A stretch of 64,000 nt of DNA from CALBPI01 sp039821605 (GCA_039821605.1 JBCBNV010000001.1:620001-684000); one strand, 5' to 3'; numbered from the stretch's first letter, positions 28,818 through 38,485 are shown. The notes: generated by a model from the sequence alone, not told the origin. Numbers and translations are program-made.

Positions 28818-29197
28818 TCTACGGGGTCGGCACCGACGTCGTGGAGGTCAGCCGTATCGCGGCGACGTATGAACGCTTCGGCGATCATTTCGTGAGCCGG
28901 CTGCTGCTCGACGAGGAGCGTGCACTGTTCGACCCCTACAAGCGCAAGGTGCGGTTCCTGGCGATGCGTTTCGCGGCCAAGGAAGCCTGTGTCAAGGCCA
29001 TGGGTACGGGCTTCTCCAACGGTATGTGGATTCGCGATGTTGGCGTGGTCAGTGACCCGCTCGGAAAGCCGTTGGTCGTATTCAGCGAGCGCGGCCGCGC
29101 CAAGTGCGACGCGCTGGGCATCGGCGAAGCCCATGTGAGCCTGACCGATGAGGCCGGGCTCGTGGTGGCCATGGCCATCATGGAACGCAAGACCTGA
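28814..29197 (+). CDS. acpS: Holo-[acyl-carrier-protein] synthase
   Basis: AcpS transfers 4'-phosphopantetheine from CoA to acyl carrier protein. The 127-residue product carries GVGTDVVEVSRI with the metal-binding Asp and FLAMRFAAKEACVKAMGTGF with the catalytic Glu-Lys region. It works in the same pathway as plsX and fabH at 59-61 kb. Translation is probably coupled to pdxJ. Confidence 0.96.
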   Translation: MIYGVGTDVVEVSRIAATYERFGDHFVSRLLLDEERALFDPYKRKVRFLAMRFAAKEACVKAMGTGFSNGMWIRDVGVVSDPLGKPLVVFSERGRAKCDALGIGEAHVSLTDEAGLVVAMAIMERKT

Positions 29198-29202
29198 CGG
29201 CC

Positions 29203-29985
29203 ATGCACTACATGACCTTCGACATTGAGACCGTGCCCGACCTTGCGTCGGGGCGCCAACTGTACGGGCTTGAGGCGCTCGATGACGAAGGCGCGCACGC
29301 GGCCATGGTCGCGCTGCGCGAACAGAAGGCCGGCACTGATTTCATGCCCCTGCACCTGCACCGCGTTGTGGCCATTTCCGTGGCATTGCGCAGCGGGTCC
29401 GACTTCAAGGTCTGGTCACTGGGCGATGCCGACGCCGGTGAGGCCGAAATCGTGCGCCGGTTCTTCGATGGCATCGACCGTTTCGCACCCGACCTCGTGA
29501 CCTGGAACGGGTCCGGCTTTGACTTGCCCGTGCTGCATTACCGTGCGCTGCTGCACGGCATCGATGCGTCGCGCTACTGGGAGGTGGGCGAAGGCGAGCG
29601 CGAGTGGCGCTTCAACAACTACCTGGGCCGCTTCCACTGGCGTCACATCGATCTCATGGACGTGCTCGCTGGCTACCAGATGCGCGGTCGCGCGCCGCTC
29701 GACGAGATCGCCGTGATGCTCGGGTTCCCCGGCAAGCTCGGCATGAGTGGCGACAAGGTCTGGTCGGCGTTCAACGCGGGCGAGATCGAGCGAATCCGAA
29801 ACTACTGCGAAACCGATGTTGTGAACACCTGGCTCGTGTTCCTGCGATTTGAGCAGATGCGTGGCCGAATCGACGCTGCCGGGCTCGAACGCGAGCTGGC
29901 GCTGGTTCGGGGCGCACTCAAGGAGGCGGATGGGCCGCACTTCGAGGAATATCTGGCCGCCTGGCCCGAGGCCGGCAGTGGGTAG
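29203..29985 (+). CDS. Predicted 3'-5' exonuclease, PolB-like
   Basis: The 260-residue protein belongs to the stand-alone DnaQ/PolB-type exonuclease family (PF10108). It shows the three exonuclease motifs: TFDIETVPD (Exo I), LVTWNGSGFDLPVL (Exo II) and YCETDVVNTWLV (Exo III). The substrate is unknown, with DNA likely. It lies between acpS and rlmD and overlaps rlmD by eight bases. That context does not define its pathway. Confidence 0.88.
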   Translation: MHYMTFDIETVPDLASGRQLYGLEALDDEGAHAAMVALREQKAGTDFMPLHLHRVVAISVALRSGSDFKVWSLGDADAGEAEIVRRFFDGIDRFAPDLVTWNGSGFDLPVLHYRALLHGIDASRYWEVGEGEREWRFNNYLGRFHWRHIDLMDVLAGYQMRGRAPLDEIAVMLGFPGKLGMSGDKVWSAFNAGEIERIRNYCETDVVNTWLVFLRFEQMRGRIDAAGLERELALVRGALKEADGPHFEEYLAAWPEAGSG

Positions 29986-31330
29986 GAAGGCCAGCAAGTT
30001 TTCCCGCGAGCCCGTGACGAGCGGTATCCGGGCGCTGACGCACGACGGCCGCGGCATCGCCGATACCGAAGGCAAGACGGTATTTGTGGATGGCGCGCTG
30101 CCCGGCGAGACCGTTGAATGGGTACGCACACGGCGCAAGAGAAACTTCGACGAGGCGCGTTGCGAGCAGGTCCTGGTGGCTTCCGAGCATCGCGTGGAAC
30201 CGGCGTGTCCCGTGTTTGGGCAATGCGGCGGCTGCGTGATGCAGCACATGAGCAATGAGCAGCAAGTAACTGCGAAACATGAAGTTTTATTCGATAATCT
30301 GCGCAAGATCGGGCAGGTCGCGCCCGAGCGCTGGCTCGAGCCGCTTGCCGCGGACCCCTGGCACTATCGGCGCCGCGCGCGGCTCGGCGTGCGTTACGTT
30401 GACGCCAAGGCCCGCGTGCTCGTCGGGTTCCGCGAGCGCTTCAAGCCGTACATCACCGACATGCGTCGCTGCCCCGTACTTGTGGCGAGCGTCGATGCAC
30501 TGCTCGAGCCGCTGGCCGAGTGCATCGCAGGTTTGTCCATCGTGAGACGCCTGCCGCAGGTCGAGGTTGCTGTCGGTGACGGCGACACGGGGCCCGTCAC
30601 CACGCTCACGATGCGTGTGCTGGACCCGCCGTCGGTTGCCGACCGCGAGCAGCTGGCCGCGTTCAGCGCGGCACAGGATTGCTGGATCACGCTGCAGCAC
30701 GGCGGGCCCGATGCGCTCGAGCCTCTGGCGCGCCCCGATGGCGCACTGCCGCCGGCGCTCGAATACCGGCTGCCGGAGCATGAGCTTGTGATCGGTTTCG
30801 GGCCCACCGACTTCATCCAGGTCAACGCCAAAATGAATGCGTTGATGATCGATCAGGCGCTCGAGCTGCTGGCGCCTGAGCGCGGCGACCGTGTCCTGGA
30901 TCTTTTCTGCGGTATCGGCAACTTCAGTCTGCCCATCGCGCGGCGCGTGTCGCACGTGCTCGGCGTGGAGGTGGCAGCCGGGCAGGTCGAGCGCGCGCGC
31001 GACAACGCCGAGCGCAACGGTATCGACAATGCGGCGTTTCGCGTTGCCGATCTCGACGACGAGGCCGCCGTTCGCGCGCTGGCTCAGGAGAACTGGGATC
31101 TCGTACTACTCGACCCGGCACGTGCGGGCGCCGCGCAGTTTGCGGCGCAGGCCGCGGCCTTTGGCGCGCGGCGCATCGTCTACGTGTCCTGTCACCCGGG
31201 CACGCTCGCGCGGGACGCCGGTGTGCTGGCGACCGAGCAGGGCTACCGCCTGGCCGCGGCCGGCATCATGAACATGTTTCCGCACACGGCCCACGTGGAA
31301 TCCGTGGCCGTGTTCGAGCGGGCGGCCTGA
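29978..31330 (+). CDS. rlmD: 23S rRNA (uracil1939-C5)-methyltransferase
   Basis: RlmD (RumA) methylates U1939 of 23S rRNA using SAM and a [4Fe-4S] cluster. The 450-residue protein starts at a GTG at 29978. After an N-terminal TRAM domain come the cluster ligands Cys77, Cys83 and Cys86 (ACPVFGQCGGC) and a later Cys in MRRCPVL. The SAM site is VLDLFCGIGNFSLPIAR and the nucleophile Cys lies in YVSCHPGTLARD. A longer frame to 29849 lies wholly inside the exonuclease gene and is not family-like. Confidence 0.95.
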   Translation: MGRKASKFSREPVTSGIRALTHDGRGIADTEGKTVFVDGALPGETVEWVRTRRKRNFDEARCEQVLVASEHRVEPACPVFGQCGGCVMQHMSNEQQVTAKHEVLFDNLRKIGQVAPERWLEPLAADPWHYRRRARLGVRYVDAKARVLVGFRERFKPYITDMRRCPVLVASVDALLEPLAECIAGLSIVRRLPQVEVAVGDGDTGPVTTLTMRVLDPPSVADREQLAAFSAAQDCWITLQHGGPDALEPLARPDGALPPALEYRLPEHELVIGFGPTDFIQVNAKMNALMIDQALELLAPERGDRVLDLFCGIGNFSLPIARRVSHVLGVEVAAGQVERARDNAERNGIDNAAFRVADLDDEAAVRALAQENWDLVLLDPARAGAAQFAAQAAAFGARRIVYVSCHPGTLARDAGVLATEQGYRLAAAGIMNMFPHTAHVESVAVFERAA

Positions 31331-31333
31331 CCC

Positions 31334-32377
31334 GTGGCGCTGGGTCCACTCATGCTCGATATCGAGGGCCGCGCGCTCTCGCCCGTGGACCGGGAGCTCA
31401 TCGCAAGCCCGGCCGTGGGTGGTGTGATCCTATTTAAGAGAAATTTTGAGAACCTCACGCAACTTGCTGAACTATGTTCGGAAATTCGGAAGGTCAAAAG
31501 CCCCGGCGTGCTGATTGCCGTCGATCAGGAAGGCGGTCGCGTACAGCGCTTCGGCGCGCCCTTCGCGCCGCTGCCGCCGCTGGGTTGGCTCGGGCATCTC
31601 TACGATCGTGATGCGCCTGCCGCGCTCCATCTCATCCGCGAAACCGGTTGGCTGCTGGCCGCCGAGCTGTTGTCGGCTGGGCTCGACCTGTCGTTCGCGC
31701 CGGTGCTGGATCTGTCGCGCGGTGTGAGCACCGTGATCGGTGATCGTGCGTTGCACAGGAAACCCGAGGTTGTCGCGGAGCTCGCCACGGCCATGATGCG
31801 GGGCATGGCGGAGGCCGGCATGCAGGCGACGGGCAAACATTTCCCTGGCCATGGCGCCGTGGTCGCCGATTCGCATCACGAGTTGCCCGTCGACCGGCGC
31901 GAGTACGCGGACATCACCGAGGATCTGCGCGCCTTCGAACAGCTGGTGCGCGCGGGCCTGCCTGCGGTCATGACGGCACACGTGGTGTACAGCGAGCTTG
32001 ATCCCTTGCCCGCGAGTTTCTCGCCCTGGTGGATCGGCTCGGAACTGCGCCAGCGCATTGGATTCCGCGGCACCGTGTTCTCCGATGACCTGACCATGAA
32101 AGCCACGCTGGGGCTGGGTGACATCAAGGCGCGCGCCGATGCCGTACTTACGGCAGGCAGCGACATGCTGCTCGTATGCAATGACCGGCCTGCGGCCGAA
32201 CGTGTCGCCGAGCACCTGGCCGATGTCGTTTTGCCGCAGTCGATGGCACGGCTTGCGCGCATGCGCGGCACGCCGCACTTCGATACCACGTCGCTGAAAC
32301 GCGAGCCACGGTGGAAGGCGGCGCGCGAAGCGCTGGACACAGCGCTCGATCGACCGCCACTGGAGCTCGAATTTTGA
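31334..32377 (+). CDS. nagZ: Beta-N-acetylhexosaminidase NagZ
   Basis: NagZ is a cytoplasmic family 3 glycosidase that removes GlcNAc from anhydromuropeptides in peptidoglycan recycling, producing AmpC-inducing ligands. The 347 residues include AVDQEGGRVQRF, the family motif KHFPGHG at 168-174 with its catalytic His, and the nucleophile Asp in FSDDLTMKA. GTG at 31334 is the start. The gene overlaps the next one by TTGA. Confidence 0.96.
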   Translation: MALGPLMLDIEGRALSPVDRELIASPAVGGVILFKRNFENLTQLAELCSEIRKVKSPGVLIAVDQEGGRVQRFGAPFAPLPPLGWLGHLYDRDAPAALHLIRETGWLLAAELLSAGLDLSFAPVLDLSRGVSTVIGDRALHRKPEVVAELATAMMRGMAEAGMQATGKHFPGHGAVVADSHHELPVDRREYADITEDLRAFEQLVRAGLPAVMTAHVVYSELDPLPASFSPWWIGSELRQRIGFRGTVFSDDLTMKATLGLGDIKARADAVLTAGSDMLLVCNDRPAAERVAEHLADVVLPQSMARLARMRGTPHFDTTSLKREPRWKAAREALDTALDRPPLELEF

Positions 32378-33111
32378 ATGTTGCGATTATAGGCGGCACC
32401 GGCGTCGAGCAATGGCCCGGCGCCGATGTCATTGAACGGCGCGAGATTGGGACGCCCTACGGAGAACCCAGCGCACCGCTCGTGCACGCGCGCATCGCGG
32501 ACAGCGAGGCCTGGTTCTTGTCACGCCATGGTTTGGGCCACGAGATTGCGCCGCACCGCATCAACTACCGCGCCAATATCGACGCGATTGCCCGTCTCGG
32601 ATGCGACACGGTCGTGGCGCTCAATGCGGTTGGCATCATCGGCGACGCCACCCCGGTTGGCGGGCTCGCGGTGCCCGATCAGCTCATCGATTACACCTGG
32701 GGCCGGGAATGCACCTATCTCGACGGTGACCGCGAGTCGCTCGATCACCTGGACTTCACGGAGCCGTTCGACGGCGCGCTACGCAAGGCGCTCATTGCGG
32801 CCGGGGCCGCAGCCGGAATCGCCGTGGCCAGCAGCGGTGTGTACGGCGTGACTCAGGGCCCCAGGCTCGAAACCCGCGCCGAAGTGGATCGGCTCGAACG
32901 CGACGGCGTCACGCTCATCGGCATGACGGCCATGCCCGAAGCCGCGCTCGCAAGAGAGCGGGGCCTGGCCTATGCCTGCGTGGCATTGGTGGTTAACGCT
33001 GCGGCCGGGCGCGGCGATGCACCCATCCACGACGACCTCGTGGGGTCTATGGCGAGTGCCCGATACCAGGCAACGGAACTGGTTCGCAGTTTCCTGCGCA
33101 GCTCGCGCTAA
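32374..33111 (+). CDS. Purine nucleoside phosphorylase, probable S-methyl-5'-thioinosine phosphorylase
   Basis: The 245-residue protein begins at a TTG (NVAIIGGTGVEQWPGAD) and belongs to the MTAP/PNP family. Visible motifs are SRHGLGHEIAPHRINYRANI, the GPRLETRAEVDRLE loop and MTAMPEAALARERGLAY. The gene after nagZ in Pseudomonas encodes a methylthioinosine phosphorylase of this family, which recycles methylthio-nucleosides. The substrate is inferred from that synteny; 5'-methylthioadenosine or guanosine remain possible. Confidence 0.85.
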   Translation: MNVAIIGGTGVEQWPGADVIERREIGTPYGEPSAPLVHARIADSEAWFLSRHGLGHEIAPHRINYRANIDAIARLGCDTVVALNAVGIIGDATPVGGLAVPDQLIDYTWGRECTYLDGDRESLDHLDFTEPFDGALRKALIAAGAAAGIAVASSGVYGVTQGPRLETRAEVDRLERDGVTLIGMTAMPEAALARERGLAYACVALVVNAAAGRGDAPIHDDLVGSMASARYQATELVRSFLRSSR

Positions 33112-33211
33112 GGCGCGACTTTGCTCGCATTTTCAGTGCGCTAGGCTCGATTTCTGATGCCAGCGCTGATAATACTGGACCTTCCATAAGACGACCCGAC
33201 GCCCGATCCCG

Positions 33212-34120
33212 TTGAAGAGCCCATCCAAAAACCTGTTGCTGCAGCTCGTCAACGGGACGCGCGAGCCATTGCTCGTTGTCGACACGGCGCGAGACGATTG
33301 GCGGGTGAGTTTTTTCAATCCGGCGCTGCAGCGACTGTTGGGGATCGCTGCGGGCGACATCAGCCACCAGGCCGCGGAACCCATTCTGATCAAGCTCGCG
33401 GGCTCCACGGCGGTTGATGCCGTCCGCCGGTGTGGCGCCGAGCAGCCTCAGACGCAGTTCGAGAGCGTCTTCCTGAGCCCGGACGACCCGGACCGAGCCA
33501 TCGACGGCCAGGTGCTCATGCTGGGCTCGGGCGGCCTGCGCGCCGTGTACCTAAACGTGGCCGCACCCGCAGAGCAGGCCTCGACGTCAACAAGCTCGGT
33601 GCAGCTGCGTGCGCTGGCCAGCGACCCTGTGACCGGCTTTTTCGAGCGCGAGCACTGGCTCGACGTCCTGGGGCGCGACGCCGCGATCGCGGCGCGTGAG
33701 CAGGCCTGGCTCGCCGTGATTGCGCTGCGCGTGGATGCCATGTCGGCCTACATCGACACCTTCGGTCAGCACGCCGGTGATTCGGCGCTGAAACGCATTG
33801 GACACAGCATACGCCGGCGCCTCAAGCGCGCCGGTGACATGGGTGGCCGCATTGCGCCCGACATGGTGGCGCTGCTCGTGCACGGCAGCAGTGCGCCCAT
33901 GGCGCTCGAGTTCGCGCAGAGCATCGCCGAGGACATCCGTGCACTGGCCATTCACCATCCGCGCTCGCCGCGCTCGCGACACATCTCGTTGTCAGCGGGT
34001 GTTTGTGCCGAGGTGCCGACGGGTGACGTCAACGCCGCGCGGCTGTTGCAGCGCGCTATTGCGCAGATCGATTCGCCGGCCGAGAACGTACACATCGCGG
34101 ACAGCCTGCCTGTTCGCTAG
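33212..34120 (+). CDS. PAS-like plus degenerate GGDEF domain protein
   Basis: The 302-residue protein starts at a TTG. Residues 10-120 look like a PAS sensor (NGTREPLLVVDTARDDWRVS, FFNPALQRLLGI). Residues 138-295 align with a diguanylate cyclase fold, from DPVTGFFEREHW through GDSALKRIG and LSAGVCAEV. Where the signature GGDEF should be it reads APDMV (215-219, in GGRIAPDMVALL), so c-di-GMP synthesis is very unlikely. It may act as a non-catalytic receptor or scaffold. It ends in a CTAG shared with the converging csiV-like gene. Confidence 0.75.
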   Translation: MKSPSKNLLLQLVNGTREPLLVVDTARDDWRVSFFNPALQRLLGIAAGDISHQAAEPILIKLAGSTAVDAVRRCGAEQPQTQFESVFLSPDDPDRAIDGQVLMLGSGGLRAVYLNVAAPAEQASTSTSSVQLRALASDPVTGFFEREHWLDVLGRDAAIAAREQAWLAVIALRVDAMSAYIDTFGQHAGDSALKRIGHSIRRRLKRAGDMGGRIAPDMVALLVHGSSAPMALEFAQSIAEDIRALAIHHPRSPRSRHISLSAGVCAEVPTGDVNAARLLQRAIAQIDSPAENVHIADSLPVR

Positions 34121-34965
34121 CCCTCCGGCTGGCCCCCCGGCTGGCCCCCCGGGCTCAATACGTCCGTGTCGTCGAACACGGGCGCTTCCTCTTCGGCTTC
34201 GTAACGACTGATTAGCGCCAGCGCACCAAACCGCGGGTGATCGAAGAAGTGCAGCTCGGTGCTGCGCATCTTGCGTCGCTCGGCCAGCTTGTAGATGAGC
34301 GTCCCCGAGTCCGTGACGGGCGCGCGGGTGTCGGCCAACGCCAGGTCCAGCGTCAGGTGAAGAAAACGGGTGACGTAGATCGATGCCGTGCCGCCGAGTT
34401 CGGGTGGCAGCCGGGCCACGCGCCCCAGGTCGAGGCTCGTTTCCTCGTCGGGCCCGTACACGGGCTGGCGCCATGACGCGTGCAGCAGGCGCTCGAACTC
34501 ACCGCGTCTTGCAATCGCCGCCGACGTATCCGCGAGGCGAAACGTCTCGGGCGCCAGCCGGGTGAATTCCAACGGCCGCGGTTCGTCTGCCGGGATGAGC
34601 TCGCCCGTTTCGGGATCGATGGCCAGGCCTTCGGTCACTGCCTCTTCGATGGGGTCGGGGAGGTCGTTGCCGAGCTCGTCGACGGTGCCATCGAAACCCG
34701 GGCCGGCTTCCGCAAGCAGGGCTTCGCGCGCCAGCCGCACGGCCTCACGCCCCGTGTCTTCGTAGGCGAAGTCCTCGCTGCGGCCGCTGATGCCGCCGGC
34801 ATAGGCGAAGACGATGAGCTCAATGTCGTAGACAGGCGCCGCGTCCTCGACGGCCTCGTTCTCCGGCGATGCATCGGCCGGATCCGGTGTTGCGGGCGTT
34901 TGCGCCTGCACCTGCGCGGCTGCAAGCAGGAGGGCGATCCACCAGCCTCGGTGTCTTGCGTGCAT
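34117..34965 (-). CDS. CsiV family periplasmic protein
   Basis: The 282-residue protein has a Sec signal from the ATG at 34965 (WWIALLLAAAQVQAQ) and an acidic, low-complexity linker. A conserved domain begins YDIELIVFAY, and FERLLHASWRQPVY, LTLDLALA and ELHFFDHPRFGALALI match the CsiV (DUF2803) family found next to mfd in gammaproteobacteria. CsiV was described in Vibrio as a condensin suppressor and later as a peptidoglycan-binding protein. The last residues are GGQP repeats encoded by a 12-base tandem duplication. Confidence 0.8.
   Translation of the reverse strand: MHARHRGWWIALLLAAAQVQAQTPATPDPADASPENEAVEDAAPVYDIELIVFAYAGGISGRSEDFAYEDTGREAVRLAREALLAEAGPGFDGTVDELGNDLPDPIEEAVTEGLAIDPETGELIPADEPRPLEFTRLAPETFRLADTSAAIARRGEFERLLHASWRQPVYGPDEETSLDLGRVARLPPELGGTASIYVTRFLHLTLDLALADTRAPVTDSGTLIYKLAERRKMRSTELHFFDHPRFGALALISRYEAEEEAPVFDDTDVLSPGGQPGGQPEG
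34125..34148. repeat. Tandem 12-base repeat at the csiV 3' end
   Basis: CCGGCTGGCCCC occurs twice head to tail (34125-34136 and 34137-34148), followed by CCGGG. It encodes the Gly-Gly-Gln-Pro repeat at the C-terminus of the CsiV-like protein and could vary in copy number by slippage. Confidence 0.8.
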
Positions 34966-35002
34966 GAAGCGTCTCGTCGTCGTTAAGGCCGGCGCCAGTT
35001 TA

Positions 35003-38000
35003 TCACCCGAGCGTGCGCAACTTGTCGAGCAGCGCGTTGACGGCGTCCACGCGTGCGGCACCGTCAGGCATGGGCTCACGGAAGGCCAGGCGCTCGGCGT
35101 CGGGCAGGCGATAGCGGCGCGAGTCGCGCTGCACGAGCTCAACGAGCGAGAGCGGGTCGACGGCGCCGCCCGCGGCAAACTTCAGGTAGCCCGACTCGGG
35201 GCCCGCATCGATCTTGGTGATGCCCAGCGCGGCTGCGCGTTGCTTGAGCCGCGTGACCTCGATGAGCAGCTTGGTGGGCTCCGGCAGCAAACCGAACCGG
35301 TCGATGAGCTCGACCTGCAGCTCACGCAACGCGTCGTCGTCGGCGCAGCCCGCAAGGCGCTTGTAGAGAATCAGCCGCAGGTGCACGTCGGGCACGTAGT
35401 CCTCGGGCAGCAGCGCGGGCTCGTGCAGGTTGATCTCGACACCGGCGTCGAGCGGCTTGTCGAAATCGGGCTCGTGTCCCGACTTGAGCGAGGCCACGGC
35501 CTGCGCGAGCAGCTCCGAGTACAAAGAGAAACCAATCTCCTGGATCTGGCCGCTCTGTCCGTCGCCGAGCAACTCGCCCGCGCCGCGAATCTCGAGGTCG
35601 TGGCTGGCCAGCGCGAAACCGGCCCCCAGGTCTTCGAGAGACTCGATGGCTTCCAGGCGCTTCTGCGCGTCGGCCGTCATCGCCGCCTTGGGCGGCGTGA
35701 GCAGGTAGGCGTAGGCGCGGTGGTGCGAGCGCCCGACGCGGCCACGCAGCTGGTGCAGCTGCGCAAGGCCGAAGCGGTCGGCGCGGTTGATGATGATCGT
35801 GTTGGCTGTCGGGACGTCGATGCCGCTTTCAACGATGGTCGTGCAGACGAACAGATTGAAGTTGCGGTGGTAGAAATCGAACATCACGGATTCGAGCTCG
35901 CGCTCCGACATCTGGCCGTGGCCGATGCCAATCGTCGCCTCGGGCACGAGCTTGCCGAGCTCCTGCGCGACACGTTCGATGTCTTCGACCCGGTTGTGCA
36001 CGAAGTACACCTGGCCGCCGCGTTTTATCTCGCGCAGACAGGCCTCGCGGATGAGACCGTCGTTCCAGCGGCTGATGAAGGTCTTCACCGAAAGCCGGTC
36101 CGCGGGCGGAGTCGAGATCAACGACAGCTCGCGCAGGCCGCCGAGTGCCATGTTGAGCGTGCGCGGAATGGGCGTCGCTGTGAGGGTGAGTACGTCGATC
36201 TCTGCGCGCAGCTTCTTTAGCGCTTCCTTGTGGCGCACACCGAAGCGGTGTTCCTCGTCGATGACCACGAGGCCCGCATTCTTGAACGCGCCCGTGTGGC
36301 TCAGGAGCTTGTGCGTGCCGATCACGATGTCAACGGTGCCATCGGCAAGACCCGCGAGCACGTGCTCCGTCTCCTTCTTGGAGCGAAAACGCGACAGCTG
36401 CTCCACGCGCACGGGCCAGTCCGCGAAGCGATCGGAAAAGGTCTGGAAGTGTTGCTGCGCGAGCAGCGTCGTCGGCACGAGTACGGCGACCTGGCGGTTG
36501 TTCTGCACGGCCATGAAGGCGGCACGCAGTGCGACCTCGGTCTTGCCAAAGCCGACGTCGCCGCACACGACGCGGTCCATGGGTGTGGTCGCGTGCAGGT
36601 CTGCGAAGATGTCGTCGATCGACTGGGCCTGGTCCTCGGTCAGCTCGAACGGGAAGTCCGACTCGAACTGCCGGTACTCGGCGTCGGGCAGCCGGAACGA
36701 GACGCCTTTTCGGGCCGCGCGGCGCGCGTAGACATCGAGCAGTTCGACGGCCACGTCGCGCGCCTTCTGTGCGGCCTTGCGGCGCGCGCGGGCCCACTGA
36801 TCGCTGCCCAGTCGGTGTAGCGGTGCCTTATCCGGTGCGGCGCCCGTGTAGCGTGAGATGAGCTGCAGCGCGTGTACGGGCACGTAGAGTTTGTCGCCGC
36901 CTGCGTACTCAAGTGTCAGAAACTCATTGGTGTGGTCGCCGACCGTCAGCGTTTGCAGACCCAGGTAACGGCCGACGCCGTAGGCCTCGTGCACGACCGG
37001 GGCGCCGACACTGAGGTCGCTGAGCTGGCGAATGACATTCTCGGGATCCGCGGCGCCTCGGCGTCGGCGCGAGCGCGTCTTGACGCGGCGACCGAAGACG
37101 GCCTGTTCCGTAATCACGGCCGTGCCGTCGGCGGCCAGGATCATGCCCTGTGCGAGCAAGCCCGTGGTGACACCCAGTACGGCACCATCGTCCGCGAAGT
37201 CGTGCCAGCCCTCAAAACGTTTCGGCTGAATGCCATGTGCCGCACAGACTTCGATGAGCGCCTCACGGCGACCCGCCGACTCGGCCACGAGCAGCGTGCG
37301 CGGTCCCGAGGCGCGGTCCTTCAGGAAATTGACGAAAGCCGCCGCGCCGTCCTCGCGCTGCGCGTCCAGGGCCATGGGCGGCAGCGCTGTGGCGAGCGCG
37401 GCTGCGCCGTCGAGACGCTTCTCACGGCTCAGCGTGAGATGCCGGTGCTGGCCCGTCTGCGCGCGCCAGTCGTCAAGCGAGAAGAAGGCTTCGTCGGGCT
37501 TGAGCAAGGGCCGGTCGTCGGCCACGTTGAGCACTTCGAAGCGCTCCGCGATGTCCGCCGCCGTTTGCCCGAGCAGTTCGTCGAGCGAATCGCCGTGGCT
37601 GAGCAGGGTGTCGCCGGGCAGGTACTCGAGCAGGCTCGCCGTGCGCTCGAAGAACAGCGGCAGGAAGTACTCGATGCCGCCGTGCGCGATGCCTTCCGAG
37701 ACATCGCGATAGACTTGCGACTGCTGTGCTTCGCCCGGGAAGCGTTCACGGTAGCGCTGGCGGAAGGCACGCACCGCGTCGCTGTCGAGCGGCACCTCGC
37801 GCGCGGGCAGGATGTCGAGCCGCGGCAGCGTCTCACCGGAGCGCTGCGTATCGGGGTCGAAGTGGCGCAGGCTGTCGATGTCGTCGTCGAACAGATCGAT
37901 GCGCAGCGGTGCGTCACTGCCCATGGGGAAGAGATCGATGATGGCGCCGCGCACGGCGAATTCACCGTGCTCGGTGACCTGCGGAACGCGCAGATAGCCG

Positions 38001-38485
38001 GCGTCGGTTAGGCGTGCTGTGAACGCGTCTCGGTCGAGCGTGTCACCCGCCGCCAGCGACAGGGAGCGCGCCGCCACGTAATCCGTGGGCGGCAGGCGGT
38101 GCAGCAGGCACTCCGCGGCCACAATAAGCAGGCCGCGTTGAATCCTGGGCAGCTCTGCGAGCACGCGCAGGCGTTGCGAGATGATGTCCTGGTGGGGCGA
38201 GAAGCTGTCGTAGGGCAGCGTCTCCCAGTCCGGGAAGTGCAGCACGGGCAGTGCGTCGCCCGCGAAGAACCGGGCCTCGCTCTCGAGACGGTCCGCGTCC
38301 TGCTGGTTGTCGGCGATGTGCAGCACAGGGCGGTCGAGGCCGCCTGCGATCTGCACGAGCAACAGCGCGTCGGCCGCACCCGCCAGGCCGCCGATTGCGG
38401 CGGGCAGGCTGTCTGCGGTCACGGGTGTTGCGTCGCCATCGGCCAGCGCCGCGGCGCCGGCCTGGATCAGTCGCGCTGCATTCAT
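35003..38485 (-). CDS. mfd: Transcription-repair coupling factor Mfd
   Basis: Mfd removes RNA polymerase stalled at DNA damage and recruits UvrA. The 1160-residue protein starts at the ATG at 38485 (MNAARLIQ). It contains the UvrB-like N-terminal module (FPDWETLPYDSFSPHQDIIS) and the RNA polymerase-interacting CarD/RID domain (SVGAPVVHEAYGVGRYLGL). The translocase has Walker A GDVGFGKTEVALRAAF, Walker B VVIDEEHRFGV and motif VI LHQLRGRVGRS, and the C-terminal TRCF domain follows. It precedes the csiV-like gene by 37 bases, so they may be one operon. Confidence 0.97.
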   Translation of the reverse strand: MNAARLIQAGAAALADGDATPVTADSLPAAIGGLAGAADALLLVQIAGGLDRPVLHIADNQQDADRLESEARFFAGDALPVLHFPDWETLPYDSFSPHQDIISQRLRVLAELPRIQRGLLIVAAECLLHRLPPTDYVAARSLSLAAGDTLDRDAFTARLTDAGYLRVPQVTEHGEFAVRGAIIDLFPMGSDAPLRIDLFDDDIDSLRHFDPDTQRSGETLPRLDILPAREVPLDSDAVRAFRQRYRERFPGEAQQSQVYRDVSEGIAHGGIEYFLPLFFERTASLLEYLPGDTLLSHGDSLDELLGQTAADIAERFEVLNVADDRPLLKPDEAFFSLDDWRAQTGQHRHLTLSREKRLDGAAALATALPPMALDAQREDGAAAFVNFLKDRASGPRTLLVAESAGRREALIEVCAAHGIQPKRFEGWHDFADDGAVLGVTTGLLAQGMILAADGTAVITEQAVFGRRVKTRSRRRRGAADPENVIRQLSDLSVGAPVVHEAYGVGRYLGLQTLTVGDHTNEFLTLEYAGGDKLYVPVHALQLISRYTGAAPDKAPLHRLGSDQWARARRKAAQKARDVAVELLDVYARRAARKGVSFRLPDAEYRQFESDFPFELTEDQAQSIDDIFADLHATTPMDRVVCGDVGFGKTEVALRAAFMAVQNNRQVAVLVPTTLLAQQHFQTFSDRFADWPVRVEQLSRFRSKKETEHVLAGLADGTVDIVIGTHKLLSHTGAFKNAGLVVIDEEHRFGVRHKEALKKLRAEIDVLTLTATPIPRTLNMALGGLRELSLISTPPADRLSVKTFISRWNDGLIREACLREIKRGGQVYFVHNRVEDIERVAQELGKLVPEATIGIGHGQMSERELESVMFDFYHRNFNLFVCTTIVESGIDVPTANTIIINRADRFGLAQLHQLRGRVGRSHHRAYAYLLTPPKAAMTADAQKRLEAIESLEDLGAGFALASHDLEIRGAGELLGDGQSGQIQEIGFSLYSELLAQAVASLKSGHEPDFDKPLDAGVEINLHEPALLPEDYVPDVHLRLILYKRLAGCADDDALRELQVELIDRFGLLPEPTKLLIEVTRLKQRAAALGITKIDAGPESGYLKFAAGGAVDPLSLVELVQRDSRRYRLPDAERLAFREPMPDGAARVDAVNALLDKLRTLG

